Positions 41,517 to 51,245 are shown, counted from the first letter of the stretch. The stretch: DNA of 64,000 nt from an uncultured Collinsella sp. (GCA_958447445.1 CAUDAE010000001.1:8368-72367), one strand, 5' to 3'. Numbers and translations: made by a program. Notes: generated by a model from the sequence alone, not told the origin.

Positions 41517-41733
41517 AAAAAATGCCAAATATGAGTACTGTTGCTAAGTGAATAGCATTTACATCCTAAAAGATAATGAACATAGCCTTTAGTATGTTCA
41601 TTAAAATTGGCTCCAATACGCCTTAACCAGTCAGGTTGGCTGCTTTAGGGGGTTGTAGGGGTCGCTCGGACGTCATTTTGGGTGGTTTTGCCTGCTACTA
41701 AAATGGTAACAGTACTCATATTTGCCCTTTTTT
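41517..41733. repeat. A/T-rich element bounded by inverted repeats
   Basis: Arms AAATATGAGTACTGTT (41527-41542) and its exact complement (41708-41723), flanked outward by A6 and T6 runs so the similarity extends to about 26 bp. Inside is a second perfect palindrome, AATGAACATA/TATGTTCATT. The 217-bp element is much poorer in GC than its surroundings and has no ORF. It looks like a non-autonomous mobile element or large regulatory hairpin. Confidence 0.7.
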
Positions 41734-41890
41734 GCCCACAGACCTTTGAGGGTGCGGCGAAAAGGGCTTGTTTTGATTGTTTGGGGCAGGCACGAGGCGC
41801 GGAAACGATGTCTGGAGCGACGGAGCGGCCTGGAATTCATCCGTAGAGGTCTTCATTGGCTGCGCCAGGAGTGTCCCTAACTGCCGGAGG

Positions 41891-41914
41891 GGGTGTCTGT
41901 CGTGGCAGACACCC
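41891..41914 (-). terminator. Hairpin after the acyltransferase gene
   Basis: A perfect 9-bp stem GGGTGTCTG/CAGACACCC, with flanking CGGAG/CTCCG. It lies 30 bases beyond the minus-strand stop codon. No T tract, so termination is only probable. Confidence 0.5.
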
Positions 41915-41944
41915 GCTCCGGATGTGGGAGGTTTGCGCTGCAGG

Positions 41945-44161
41945 TTACTTGTCGGTGCCCAGCTTGTGCGGCTTGAGAGCGAGCGCATTGACGAGTGCGT
42001 CGGTGACAGACTTGACGGCTGCCGGCTGCGGATCATTGACGTGATCCTCGGGGTGTACGGGCAGGTCCTTCTTGACGGCATCGTGGATCAAGTTGAGGTA
42101 CTCAGTCACGCCGGTGGTCGATAGGTGCGTGCCATCGCCATCGAACAGGTCGTTGCGGTTGGCACTGTATCCGTACCAATCGATAACGCGTACGTTCTTG
42201 TAGCGCGTAGCGGCGTTGGCGATGGCCTGGTTGGTAGAGCCAACCCACGGCTGCGGGCTGCGCGTGTTCACAAACACCACAATACGCTTATCTCCTGCAT
42301 CGGCCATGATGGCGTCGATCTGGTCGTCGGTTACCAAGCCGTTGGTGCCCAGAGCAAAGACCACGATCTTGCCGGCAAGGTTCTGCTGGATATAGCCCTC
42401 AAATGTCGCGCGGCCCGCATCGAACTGGCGGCCCTTTTCGGCATCGATATGGCTGTGCGGGAACACGCCGTCAAAGGTGTCCACGGCACGCAGTGACACG
42501 GAGTCGCCGATCATAAGCAGATCGTAGGAGCCATCGGGGAAGCCGTCGTTGTCCTTGTCGGTGTCGTCGGCCGCCTGCTGGTCGGTGGGCGCGGTGTTCT
42601 TGGTTTCCTTGTTCAGAACTTCGGCGCCCTCGCCGCTCAGCGCAGACGTCTCGGGCACAAAGATCAGGCCGCCCAGTGCAACGACCAACACGACAGCGCA
42701 GGCTGCGCAGACAGGGACGTGCGCGCGTGCCCAGTTGGCGGGCGCGGTGGTGCCGTCGCGGAACTCGGATACGGTGCGCCCAAAGGCGCCCTTTCTAAAC
42801 GGCGTCTCGATAAAGCGATAGCAGCACTCTGCCACGGCGACCACCAACAGCACCTGCAAAATGTACTGCCACCACGGTGTATCGTTGATGTTGGCGACCG
42901 GGTTCATAAGCAACAGCAGCGGATAGTGCCACAGGTAGATGCTGTACGAGCGCTTGCCAACCCACACGAGCGGCTCGGCGGACAGCGCGCGAGCAACCAT
43001 TCCCTGGGGCTGCACGCAGGCCGCGATGACCATGAGCGTGAGGATGGAGCATAACAGCGTGCCGCCGCGATACTGGAACGCGGTGTAGCCGTTGGTGAGC
43101 GCGACCATGGCGGCAAGGCCAACCAGACCCACGACGCCCAACACATCGATGGATGCGGGCGAGGACCAAAAACGCACGAGGGCGCTCGGCTGTGCCGGGG
43201 CGGTCTCGGCTGCTTCGTCGGCCTTCTCGCCAGGCTTGCCCTCGGCGTTCTTGCCGTGCTTGGCGGCGCCAGCTAGGCGATTGAGCCCCAAACGACGAGC
43301 GAGACGCACCGGCGCCAGGTCGCGATCGGGGATAAAGGCCATCCAGGCACCCAGCAGCAGCGAGAACACACGGGTGTCGGTGCCGTAGTACACGCGGCTG
43401 GGGTCGACGGCAGGGTTGTAAAGCACCATCATGGCAAGGGCAGATACCGCGGCAAGGCCTAGAACCACGCGGCGCGTGTTGGGTTTGCTCACATGCATGG
43501 ATACCATGGCAAACAGCAGCGGCGGCCAAATCAGGTAGAACTGTTCCTCGATGGCAAGCGACCAAAAGTGCGTGAGCGGCGAGGGGTCGCCCAGAGCATT
43601 GAAGTACGAGACGTTTTGGGCAATCTGCCACCAGTTGTTAAAGAACAGCAGTGACGGCAGAATGTCGGGGCGCATCTTGGTGAGCATCACGTGGTTGAAG
43701 ACGGTGCACAGCGCACAGGTCACCACCACGACGGTTACCACGGCGGGGACCAGGCGACGGATGCGGCGGATCCAGAAGCTCTTGAGGTCGATGCGGCCGG
43801 TCTTAGCGACTTCGTTGAGTAGCAGGCGTGTGATCAGATAGCCCGAAAGCACAAAGAAGATCGTGACGCCGAGCAGACCGCCCTGCGCCCACGTGAGGTT
43901 GAGGTGATAGAGCACCACCGCGACGACGGCAAGCGTGCGCAGGCCGTCAAGGGCAGGGATGTAGCGGGACTTGGGGCGAGCAGGCGTCTGCTCCGCGGCG
44001 GGAGTGTTGGCGCGGCCCGCGTTGTTGGCAGAAGCACGATGGGGGCTCGCGGTGCGTCGCGGTTCGTTGGCACGGCGTTCACCCTTCACGCGTTCGTGCG
44101 GTGCCGGCTCGTTGCCCATGCGGCGTCGACCGCGCGAGCCCGATTGCGAGAGTTGTTCCAT
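41945..44161 (-). CDS. Acyltransferase-3 / SGNH-domain membrane protein (OatA/OafA-like)
   Basis: A 738-aa protein. A basic, probably disordered N terminus (about 65 residues) precedes an acyltransferase-3 domain of ten or more helices (YIPALDGLRTLAVVAVVLYH, FWIRRIRRLVPA, HFWSLAIEEQFYLIWPPL, YSIYLWHYPLLLL). The C-terminal extracellular SGNH hydrolase domain (from about 540) has GDSVS, GTNG and the DGTHLS Asp-His pair. Such proteins O-acetylate peptidoglycan or surface glycans. A cytosolic loop of Lys/Ala/Glu residues near 300-340 is longer than usual. It is monocistronic on the minus strand and divergent from ribokinase. Confidence 0.92.
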   Translation of the reverse strand: MEQLSQSGSRGRRRMGNEPAPHERVKGERRANEPRRTASPHRASANNAGRANTPAAEQTPARPKSRYIPALDGLRTLAVVAVVLYHLNLTWAQGGLLGVTIFFVLSGYLITRLLLNEVAKTGRIDLKSFWIRRIRRLVPAVVTVVVVTCALCTVFNHVMLTKMRPDILPSLLFFNNWWQIAQNVSYFNALGDPSPLTHFWSLAIEEQFYLIWPPLLFAMVSMHVSKPNTRRVVLGLAAVSALAMMVLYNPAVDPSRVYYGTDTRVFSLLLGAWMAFIPDRDLAPVRLARRLGLNRLAGAAKHGKNAEGKPGEKADEAAETAPAQPSALVRFWSSPASIDVLGVVGLVGLAAMVALTNGYTAFQYRGGTLLCSILTLMVIAACVQPQGMVARALSAEPLVWVGKRSYSIYLWHYPLLLLMNPVANINDTPWWQYILQVLLVVAVAECCYRFIETPFRKGAFGRTVSEFRDGTTAPANWARAHVPVCAACAVVLVVALGGLIFVPETSALSGEGAEVLNKETKNTAPTDQQAADDTDKDNDGFPDGSYDLLMIGDSVSLRAVDTFDGVFPHSHIDAEKGRQFDAGRATFEGYIQQNLAGKIVVFALGTNGLVTDDQIDAIMADAGDKRIVVFVNTRSPQPWVGSTNQAIANAATRYKNVRVIDWYGYSANRNDLFDGDGTHLSTTGVTEYLNLIHDAVKKDLPVHPEDHVNDPQPAAVKSVTDALVNALALKPHKLGTDK

Positions 44162-44348
44162 AAAACATCATCCAATGACGAGAATAATCAGCACGCCTTC
44201 ATTGTAACTGCCTGCTCCTGTGAATGCTTGCTGCTGGCGCAAGCTCAAGCGCGCGTCCACATCAAAGTGAACTAAAGTTATAGGGGGTGCGAGAGTGCAC
44301 GATCGACGGCCGACGGTGGGCATAAGGCCCGCAGACGAGGAGGTTTCC

Positions 44349-45311
44349 ATGGCAGATCGCAGCATCGTTGCGGTGTTCGGCAGCATGAACATGGACCTTT
44401 CGGTGGCGTGCGAGCGCATGCCGCGCGCGGGCGAGACCGTCGGTGGCAGCGGGTTTATCACCAACGCCGGTGGCAAGGGCGCCAATCAGGCCGTAGCTGC
44501 CGCGCGTATGGGCGCGTGCACGCACATGATCGGCGCGGTCGGTCGCGACGCGTTTGGCGCGTCGCTCGTGGCGGGGCTCCAAGACGCCGGCGTGGACTGT
44601 GACTTTGTAGTGCATCGCGATGACGTGGAGACGGGAACGGCGACCATTATTCGCTGCGAGGGCGACAACCGCATCATACTGTCACCGGGCGCCAACCATG
44701 CGCTTGCGGGCGCGGACGTTGCCTGCGCGCTGAGGCGTCTGGTGGCCCATGAGCTCGACGGCGACGCCAGCGAGATTGCCCCGGCTGCCGGAAGCGTCTT
44801 TATCGCCCAGGGCGAATGTGACCTTGCGGCGACGGCCGAGGCGCTTGTTTGCGCTCACGAGCTGGGGTTCTATGCGGTCTTTAATCCAGCGCCCGCCTGC
44901 GAGCTGCCTGCGGAGGTCTGGCCTGCGGTCGACTTGGTCTGCCCCAACGAGACCGAGTGCCAGGTGCTGACGGGCATTCTGCCCACGGATGATGTGAGTT
45001 GCGTCGCCGCGCTCAATGCGCTGCTCGACAAGGGTGCCGGAGCTGCGGTCATCACGTTGGGCGGTGCCGGCTCGGTTACGCTCGGCGATGGCGGTGAGCT
45101 GCTGCGCATGCCGGCACTTTCGAGTACGGTAGTCGATACCACGGCCGCCGGCGATACGTTTATCGGCGCGTTGGCGGCGGCTCGCCTAGAGGGCTTGCCG
45201 CTCTTTGAGTGCATGGCCGCGGGTGCTCGCGCCTCGGCAGTGACGGTGTCGCGCCTGGGCGCTCAGCAATCGATTCCCACGCGCGCCGAAGTTGAACATT
45301 GGTTTGGTTAA
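44349..45311 (+). CDS. rbsK: Ribokinase (PfkB family)
   Basis: A 320-aa sugar kinase with the PfkB signatures: N-terminal [24 protein letters not shown], and the C-terminal [14 protein letters not shown] with the catalytic aspartate. It phosphorylates ribose to ribose-5-phosphate in the cytosol. GAGGAGG lies just ahead of ATG 44349. The nucleoside hydrolase gene follows after 30 bp, so the pair would release ribose from nucleosides and commit it to the pentose phosphate pathway. No ribose transporter is adjacent, which supports an intracellular nucleoside source. Confidence 0.92.
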   Translation: MADRSIVAVFGSMNMDLSVACERMPRAGETVGGSGFITNAGGKGANQAVAAARMGACTHMIGAVGRDAFGASLVAGLQDAGVDCDFVVHRDDVETGTATIIRCEGDNRIILSPGANHALAGADVACALRRLVAHELDGDASEIAPAAGSVFIAQGECDLAATAEALVCAHELGFYAVFNPAPACELPAEVWPAVDLVCPNETECQVLTGILPTDDVSCVAALNALLDKGAGAAVITLGGAGSVTLGDGGELLRMPALSSTVVDTTAAGDTFIGALAAARLEGLPLFECMAAGARASAVTVSRLGAQQSIPTRAEVEHWFG

Positions 45312-45341
45312 ACGATAAAGACGGAGAAGCGGAGTAGAACA

Positions 45342-46316
45342 ATGGCAATCAAGAAGCTGATCCTTGATCTGGATATGGGTGTGGACGATGCGATGGCGCT
45401 GGCCTATGCCATCGCGAGCCCCGAGGTGGAGCTCGTGGGCATCACCACGTGCTTTGGCAACGTGCGCGTCGAGCAATCGGCGCACAATTGCCTGGCGGTG
45501 CTCGATCTGCTGGGTCGCCCCGAGGTTCCGGTGTACCTGGGTGCCGACCGTCCTCTGCAGGCGACTGAGCCCTATACGCCGCCGGCGTCCACCGCGCTCA
45601 TTCACGGCAAGAACGGCATCGGCGGCGCGAGCGTGCCCGCGTCGCCTTACGAGCCAGTGGGGGCGACCTCGGCCGACGGCAACGCTGCGGTCGATTATCT
45701 GATCGATGCCGCGCGCACCTATGGTCCCGATCTGGTCTACGTAGCGACTGGCCCGCTCTCCAACCTGGCGCTCGCCCTGGAGCGCGATGCGGCGGCGATG
45801 ATGTCCATCGGCCGCGTGGTCGTGATGGGCGGCGCCCTTACCGTGCCCGGCAACGTGAGCGCGGGCGCCGAGGCCAATATGGCGAGCGACCCCGAGGCAG
45901 CCGACGCGGTGCTGCGCTCGGGCCGTAAGCTCACCATGGTGGGTCTGGACGTGACGCATCGCGTGGTGCTCACACGCCGCGACATTGCCGGCTGGACGGG
46001 CTCGGGCACCATGGCGGGCTGCGCATTTGCGAGCATGGTCGAGCACTACATTGGCTCGTACGAGATGAACGCACCCTACCTGGGTGGTTGTGCGCTGCAC
46101 GATCCGCTGGCCGTTGCCGTGGCGATCGACCCCACGCTCGTAGGTGCGCTCGGCTGCAACCTGCGTGTTGATCTGCTGGGCGAGTACCGCGGTCGCACCA
46201 TCTGCGATGAGCGCCGCCTGTCCGATCCGGACAAGAGCGCGCTTGTGGCACTGACCGTGGATGCTCCGCGCTTCCTGTCCGAGTTCAAGACGCGTATGGC
46301 CCGTGTCCTTGGCTAA
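45342..46316 (+). CDS. Inosine-uridine preferring nucleoside hydrolase
   Basis: A 324-aa N-ribohydrolase. The N-terminal metal and ribose-binding motif DLDMGVDDAMAL corresponds to the family DTDPGxDDAxAL, with Met and Val replacing the usual Pro/Gly-adjacent positions but all aspartates kept. ATGPLSNLALAL and the late LHDPLAVA aspartate complete the Ca2+ site. It hydrolyses nucleosides to base and ribose. It is the second gene of a pair with ribokinase and is followed by a composite hairpin. Confidence 0.92.
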   Translation: MAIKKLILDLDMGVDDAMALAYAIASPEVELVGITTCFGNVRVEQSAHNCLAVLDLLGRPEVPVYLGADRPLQATEPYTPPASTALIHGKNGIGGASVPASPYEPVGATSADGNAAVDYLIDAARTYGPDLVYVATGPLSNLALALERDAAAMMSIGRVVVMGGALTVPGNVSAGAEANMASDPEAADAVLRSGRKLTMVGLDVTHRVVLTRRDIAGWTGSGTMAGCAFASMVEHYIGSYEMNAPYLGGCALHDPLAVAVAIDPTLVGALGCNLRVDLLGEYRGRTICDERRLSDPDKSALVALTVDAPRFLSEFKTRMARVLG

Positions 46317-46325
46317 GTTGTCTTT

Positions 46326-46395
46326 TTGGGACGGGGCTTTTTGACTGGTATGATTGGTGCGACCAATCGAACCAGCTAAAAGAGCCCCGTCCCAA
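46326..46395. terminator. Composite hairpin between nucleoside hydrolase and luxS
   Basis: Outer 13-bp perfect stem TTGGGACGGGGCT (46326-46338) with AGCCCCGTCCCAA (46383-46395); inner stems CTGG/CCAG and GATTGGT/ACCAATC with a three-base loop. It is an almost continuous 70-nt hairpin, a strong transcription barrier in either direction, placed just before the luxS start region. Confidence 0.7.
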
Positions 46396-46418
46396 TTTGA
46401 CTATCGAGAGGATCTGCC

Positions 46419-46907
46419 ATGGAGCGCATCGCCAGCTTTTCCGTTGATCATCTGCTGCTTGAGCCCGGCGTGTATGTGAGCCGCATCGACCGCGATCCGG
46501 CGACCGGTGCCGCCGTCACCACGTTTGACCTGCGCCTGACCACGCCCAACAAGGAGCCGGTCATGAACACGGCCGAGTGCCACACCATTGAGCACCTGGG
46601 CGCGACGTTCCTTCGCAATCATGCCGAGTGGTCGAGCCGCATTGTCTACTTTGGCCCCATGGGCTGCCGCACGGGCTTTTACCTCGTCGTGTTTGGCGAG
46701 GTGACGAGCGAGGAGATTCTGCCGCTCGTGCGTGAGCTGTTCGAGTTTGTCGCCGGCTTTGAGGGCGATGTCCCCGGTGCCGCTCCCGAGGAGTGCGGTA
46801 ACTACCTGGACCAGAACCTCCCCATGGCAAACTGGCTCGCGCGCCGCTACCTCGACCGCGACCTGGCCGATATCGACGAGAAGCACCTGCACTATCAGCA
46901 GGCGTAA
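46419..46907 (+). CDS. luxS: S-ribosylhomocysteine lyase
   Basis: A 162-aa metalloenzyme that cleaves S-ribosylhomocysteine to homocysteine and DPD, the precursor of autoinducer-2. The metal ligands are intact: H55-T-I-E58-H59 and the distal Cys in ECGNYLDQNL near 127; the catalytic Cys83 lies in GPMGCRTGFY. Length is normal. AGAGGA precedes the ATG. It stands alone between a composite hairpin and its own terminator, without pfs or metabolic partners nearby. Confidence 0.96.
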   Translation: MERIASFSVDHLLLEPGVYVSRIDRDPATGAAVTTFDLRLTTPNKEPVMNTAECHTIEHLGATFLRNHAEWSSRIVYFGPMGCRTGFYLVVFGEVTSEEILPLVRELFEFVAGFEGDVPGAAPEECGNYLDQNLPMANWLARRYLDRDLADIDEKHLHYQQA

Positions 46908-46936
46908 GAGCTTTATCGCCCAAAACGCGCGCATTG

Positions 46937-46967
46937 GGCGCCTCCGCTTATGCGGGGGCGCCTTTTT
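46937..46967 (+). terminator. Rho-independent terminator of luxS
   Basis: Stem GGCGCCTCCGC/GCGGGGGCGCC, loop TTAT, five T residues. Confidence 0.9.
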
Positions 46968-47016
46968 GTTGATTGGTCGGGGCGAGCGTTCAAAATCGCT
47001 CGTGTTTGTTCTAGAA

Positions 47017-47042
47017 TGTTCGTATAGTCACATTTACGAACA
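47017..47042. promoter_or_regulatory. Perfect 26-bp operator-like palindrome
   Basis: TGTTCGTA-N10-TACGAACA, ending inside the ribosome-binding site of the DUF4867 gene. A TATAGT hexamer (47023-47028) overlaps the left arm. The spacing suits a dimeric repressor of the GntR or LacI kind; no such regulator gene is adjacent. Confidence 0.6.
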
Positions 47043-47051
47043 GGAGTGAAC

Positions 47052-47696
47052 ATGCATATCTACTCTGTCAACGATCCCGAGTTCAAATCCTATGGCAACG
47101 TTTGGGATGACGTTCCGTCCGAGCTCACGTCGCCCGTGCTCGAGGCGCTCTCAGCCACGCCCATTCCCGAGGGCAGCAAGTACGTAGCAAGCGCGCCGGA
47201 GCTCGAGGGCGTCAAAGATACCGATAAACTGGGCTTTCTCATGTTTGGCGGCCGTCCCTTCCAGCTCGGCTGGTGCAACGGCCACAACACGCAGCTCAAC
47301 TGCCTGGAGTATCACCGCGCGAGCGAATTCAACCTGGGCGCTCGCGACTTTATCCTGCTCGTGGCGCATCGCTGGGAGATCGAGGACGGCAAGCTCGACA
47401 CCGCGTGTGTCAAGGCGTTTCGCGTGCCGGCGGGTACGGTCGTCGAAGTCTTCAACACCACGCTTCACTACACGCCGTGTATGGTCGACGACGGTGGCTT
47501 CCAGGTGATGGTGGCGCTGCCCGCCGGCACCAACGGTCCGCGCCCCGAGGCTGCGGCCGACATGCCCACGGCCGGCGACAGCTACTGCTACTGGAAGGCC
47601 GACAAGTGGGTTCTCTGCCATGCTGACAGCCCCAAGGCAGCCGAAGGCGGCTACGTAGGCCTCATCGGCAAAGATCTCGACATCACCGTGGACTAG
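47052..47696 (+). CDS. DUF4867 family protein
   Basis: A 214-aa cytosolic protein of the DUF4867 family, predicted cupin-like (VPAGTVVEVFNTTLHYTP, QVMVALPAGTNG, RPFQLGWCNGHN). Relatives are found near carbohydrate-metabolism genes, but here none is adjacent and the role is unknown. AGGAG at 47042-47046 picks ATG 47052; a GTG six bases earlier overlaps the ribosome-binding site. A perfect palindrome covering the promoter region implies repressor control. Confidence 0.8.
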   Translation: MHIYSVNDPEFKSYGNVWDDVPSELTSPVLEALSATPIPEGSKYVASAPELEGVKDTDKLGFLMFGGRPFQLGWCNGHNTQLNCLEYHRASEFNLGARDFILLVAHRWEIEDGKLDTACVKAFRVPAGTVVEVFNTTLHYTPCMVDDGGFQVMVALPAGTNGPRPEAAADMPTAGDSYCYWKADKWVLCHADSPKAAEGGYVGLIGKDLDITVD

Positions 47697-47702
47697 CGCA
47701 TC

Positions 47703-47751
47703 GCCCCAAACCACCACAAAGGTGCCTGTCTCCTTTGCGGTGGTTTGGGGC
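47703..47751. terminator. Long hairpin after DUF4867 gene
   Basis: A 20-bp stem with one A-C mismatch (GCCCCAAACCACC... and its complement) and a nine-base loop, directly after the stop codon. There is no T tract; it may act as a terminator or RNA stabiliser. Confidence 0.6.
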
Positions 47752-47949
47752 GGGCGGATATCGGGAAGTGCCAGACGGGGGAGGCTGCCGGGCGCCTTGC
47801 CGTCTGCGGATTTTGGGACATGCGGCCCGCTTTTTCGACCCATCTGTCGGTACACTAAAAGCACTATGGGTACCTGCGAGCGACATATCGGCCACGCGGC
47901 CGCCCGATCCGCACCCGTGGCGGATCCCAGGGGCGGCAGGCTCTTCGCC

Positions 47950-49749
47950 ATGCCGCGATTCCTTGTTGGCATAACACATCAGGTGTACCGTCACCGCGTC
48001 TTCGCTATCGCCGGTGTCATCACTGCGCTGTTCCTCATACTTTTGGCAGTCTTGCCGGCGCTGTTCGCCTTCGACCCCAAACTTTCTAACGCCGTGCCCG
48101 CCTATAGCGAGGTGTCCGAAGAGGTCGTGGGTGCGCTCGTCCATTCGAGCTCTCTCCCGCTGCTTGTCGCCGCAATTGTATTTTCAATTTGGGGCGTATC
48201 GGTCTATCTGCGCTGTTTGGACTATGTGTTGCGCCGCCGTCTTGTTGCCATCGCCACCATCTGCGCCCTGTGGATGATCGAAGTCATTCTCAAGTACAAG
48301 TCGTTCACGCCGTTCTATGCCACCGTGCTGTGGTACCTGTACTACGTGCCCATGACGCTCATTCCGCTGCTCTACCAGTTGTGTGGTCTGCGCCTTGCGG
48401 GCCTGGAGCAACACCGCCTGGGTCGCCGCTACTGCGCTGCGCTGTGGATTATGGCTATCCTGCTTATCGGATTTGTGCTCACCAACGATTTTCACCAGCA
48501 GGTCTTCCACTTTGACCGTACAAGCGACACCTGGAGCAACGATTACACGTACGGCTGGGGTTATTTCGCCGTCCTCGTGTGGACGGCCTTTAACTTTGTG
48601 GCCTTTTTTATCCTGGTGGGCCGGTCCTCGTCCTTTCGCATCCAACGTTTCTCGGGCACGGCGGCGCTCGTGCTGTTGGGCGGCGCGTTCTTTGCCATCT
48701 CATATGCGTTGCGCGTGCCCTGGGCATGGAGGCTCAACTTCTCGCTCGTCTATTGCGTCTTGTGCGTGGTGGCGATGGAAATCTGTCTCGATTGCGGTGT
48801 CGTTCCGTCATATCACGACATCGCCGGCATTTTCGACACCTTGCCGCTTGACCTCAAAGTTCTAACGCGCGACCTGCAGGAAGTCTATGCCACGCCAGTG
48901 TCAAAGCCAATGCCGGTAGGCGTGCGCGAGGAGTTGCGGACCCAGGCGCACAGCCGCGCCCATGCCTTTGCCGTGGCGTCCGATCCCGATGTGATGTACC
49001 GTGCCTTTCCACTACTGGGCGGATCGGCCCTGCTTGCCCAAGACGTGTCGGATCTCAACGAGCTTAACCGTGAACTGGCACATCGTCGTATGGAGCTGCA
49101 GCGTCAAAATGAGCTGCTCGCCGCCGACTACGACCTTAAGACGCACCTGGCAGACCAAGAGGCCGAGACCTTGCTGGTCCAAGACGTGGACCAGGCGCTT
49201 GCCCGCGCGCTCGAAGGGATGTACGACCTGCTGAGCTCGCTGCCGCCGTTGACCGATGAATCGTCTTCGCACGAGCGTTACCGCATGCTGCAGCGCGCCA
49301 AGATGCTCGTCGCCTATTGCAAGCGCAAGGGGTCGCTCACGTTGGCACAGCACGGGGAGAGCGGTTTTGATCGCGACCGCATTCAGCTCATTGCCAACGA
49401 GCTCGCAAGCGACCTGCGCACCATCGATATCGATTGCGCCTCGATTATCGCCATACGGCGCCCGTTGCACGCCAGTACGGTAAGCGCCCTGTACGACTGC
49501 GTGTATGACTTTGCGTTTTTTGCCTACACCACCGACCATCCGGCGCTTATGTATCACTTGGGCGACCATGACCGATGCAGTGTCGAGCTACGCGCCACGC
49601 TTTTTTCCAACGATGATGCAGATCTTTCGCAGACGCCCGCTGCGCAAGAGCTCGATAGCGCTCTGCAAGGGCGCAACGTGGCATACCGCCTTGAGGGCGA
49701 GCCCGGCCAGCTGCGCATGATCGTCTTGATGCCGAGGGCGGGTGAGTGA
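47950..49749 (+). CDS. 7TM-type sensor protein paired with a histidine kinase
   Basis: About 599 aa. Seven hydrophobic helices between residues 15 and 270 resemble the HisKA_7TM sensory module, followed by a linker, a coiled coil (LNRELAHRRMELQRQNELLAADY) and a poorly conserved C-terminal domain. I see no H-box and no N/G boxes of a HATPase, so it probably senses or scaffolds rather than phosphorylates. Its stop codon is two bases from the next ATG. The start is uncertain: an in-frame ATG at 47866 lies only nine bases after a TACACT -10 (47851), which would make a leaderless mRNA; 47950 gives the shortest N terminus before the first helix. Confidence 0.7.
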   Translation: MPRFLVGITHQVYRHRVFAIAGVITALFLILLAVLPALFAFDPKLSNAVPAYSEVSEEVVGALVHSSSLPLLVAAIVFSIWGVSVYLRCLDYVLRRRLVAIATICALWMIEVILKYKSFTPFYATVLWYLYYVPMTLIPLLYQLCGLRLAGLEQHRLGRRYCAALWIMAILLIGFVLTNDFHQQVFHFDRTSDTWSNDYTYGWGYFAVLVWTAFNFVAFFILVGRSSSFRIQRFSGTAALVLLGGAFFAISYALRVPWAWRLNFSLVYCVLCVVAMEICLDCGVVPSYHDIAGIFDTLPLDLKVLTRDLQEVYATPVSKPMPVGVREELRTQAHSRAHAFAVASDPDVMYRAFPLLGGSALLAQDVSDLNELNRELAHRRMELQRQNELLAADYDLKTHLADQEAETLLVQDVDQALARALEGMYDLLSSLPPLTDESSSHERYRMLQRAKMLVAYCKRKGSLTLAQHGESGFDRDRIQLIANELASDLRTIDIDCASIIAIRRPLHASTVSALYDCVYDFAFFAYTTDHPALMYHLGDHDRCSVELRATLFSNDDADLSQTPAAQELDSALQGRNVAYRLEGEPGQLRMIVLMPRAGE

Positions 49750-49751
49750 CG

Positions 49752-51245
49752 ATGCAGATTTCGCTCATTCTTCCCCAAATCGTTGCGCTCGATGTTGTCT
49801 TTGCCCTGGCTGCGTGTCTGCAGACGATCCACGTCCCGCTCATCGCATCGCGCCGCTCGTCCTATAACCGTAAGGTGATTTGTGCCTACGAGGCGAGCCT
49901 TGTGCTTCACCTAGTTATTTCGGCGCTCATCTTGTTCGCGTCGTCTGGCTCATATCTGGTGGCGCCGCTTGACGTTTGCGCCAGGGCAATGGGCGGAGCG
50001 TTGTGGCTCAATGCCGTGATCTTTGCCTACGGCGTGGTGCTTATGGTGCGCTATCGTCGCCCCGTCATGCTGGTCGAGCTGCTGCTCGTTGCCGCCGTGA
50101 CACCGCCGGTGGTTTTTGCCATGGGCTCGGCGTGGACCGTTGTCCTTATCGCAGAGGGAGCGTTCTTCCTGTTCCGCTCCATTGCGGCGCTCTTGATGGA
50201 TGTCCGCAACCGCCAGGAGGATATCACCATGTTCTCGACGATCGAGACCATCAACGTGATTCCCGTGGGCATCCTGTATCTGGACCCGAGGGGCCGTCCG
50301 CTGCTCATGAACCGCTGCATGCGCAAAAACCTGGTGGAGCTTCATATGCCCACCGACCTAGGCGATATGAGCGGTACATGGAACGACCTGCGCAAACTCA
50401 GCATGCAAATGCCCGAAAGCAGCAGGAACCGTGTGCGGATTAATCTGGACCGCTTTGGTGAGGCGCGCGTTGTGGTCGAGGTTTCTCCCGCCGAGATTCG
50501 CTTGTTTGTGCACGACGAGGTTATGGTTTCGGGCCGCCTCTTTGAGCGCATTATCGGACTGGACGTGACGGAATACGCACACGCCTACGACCGCTTGGCG
50601 CAAGCAAACCACCTGCTTGAGCTTGCGGGCCAAGAGCTCCAAGCCCAGATCGAAGAAGTCAAAAAAGTTGCTGACAATGCGGCCTATCTGCGTATGCGCG
50701 CTCGCGTGCACGACGTGATCGGGCAGCGCCTGTCCATCCTCCATCGTTATCTGGAGGAGGGGCGCCTGGACGATGAGTCACTCGAGCAGATCGACCCGCT
50801 GCTGCGCTCAATCGCTACCGATCTGCGCAGCGGAGGCGACACCGAACCGGCAGAGCAACTGGGCGATATCGTCCATGCCTTTGGCCTGGTGAGCGTGCAG
50901 ATCGATGTGGAGGGCGAGCTGCCAAGCGACGCGCGTGTCGCCGCAGCCTTTCTGCAGATTATCCGCGAGGCCTCGACCAATGCCACCAAGCATGCACAGG
51001 CCCATCAGGTCCATGTGCGCCTGCGGCAGGAGACGTCGGAAGACGGCGCTGTTGCGCGGATGACCGTTTCTAACGACGGCGCGCCTGCACCCGTATCGTA
51101 TCGCGAGGGAACGGGTATCCCAGGTATGAGGCATGTCGCACAGAATCTGGGCGGCAGCCTGGAAGTCTACACCGCCCCGCCCTTCACGCTTACGGTGTCC
51201 ATCCCGCTCGCCTCCAGCGCCACGGTCCAAAGGAGAAGTTCATGA
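49752..51245 (+). CDS. Sensor histidine kinase, NarL-type
   Basis: A 497-aa kinase: six membrane helices in the first 165 residues, a PAS-like region (about 165-280, INVIPVGILYLDPRGRPLLMN), a coiled coil, the HisKA_3-type H-box RMRARVHDVIGQRLSILHRYLE, and a HATPase domain with N-box REASTNATKHAQA and GTGIPGMRHVAQNLGGSL. It overlaps or abuts both neighbours, forming a three-gene sensor-kinase-regulator operon. Confidence 0.88.
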   Translation: MQISLILPQIVALDVVFALAACLQTIHVPLIASRRSSYNRKVICAYEASLVLHLVISALILFASSGSYLVAPLDVCARAMGGALWLNAVIFAYGVVLMVRYRRPVMLVELLLVAAVTPPVVFAMGSAWTVVLIAEGAFFLFRSIAALLMDVRNRQEDITMFSTIETINVIPVGILYLDPRGRPLLMNRCMRKNLVELHMPTDLGDMSGTWNDLRKLSMQMPESSRNRVRINLDRFGEARVVVEVSPAEIRLFVHDEVMVSGRLFERIIGLDVTEYAHAYDRLAQANHLLELAGQELQAQIEEVKKVADNAAYLRMRARVHDVIGQRLSILHRYLEEGRLDDESLEQIDPLLRSIATDLRSGGDTEPAEQLGDIVHAFGLVSVQIDVEGELPSDARVAAAFLQIIREASTNATKHAQAHQVHVRLRQETSEDGAVARMTVSNDGAPAPVSYREGTGIPGMRHVAQNLGGSLEVYTAPPFTLTVSIPLASSATVQRRSS

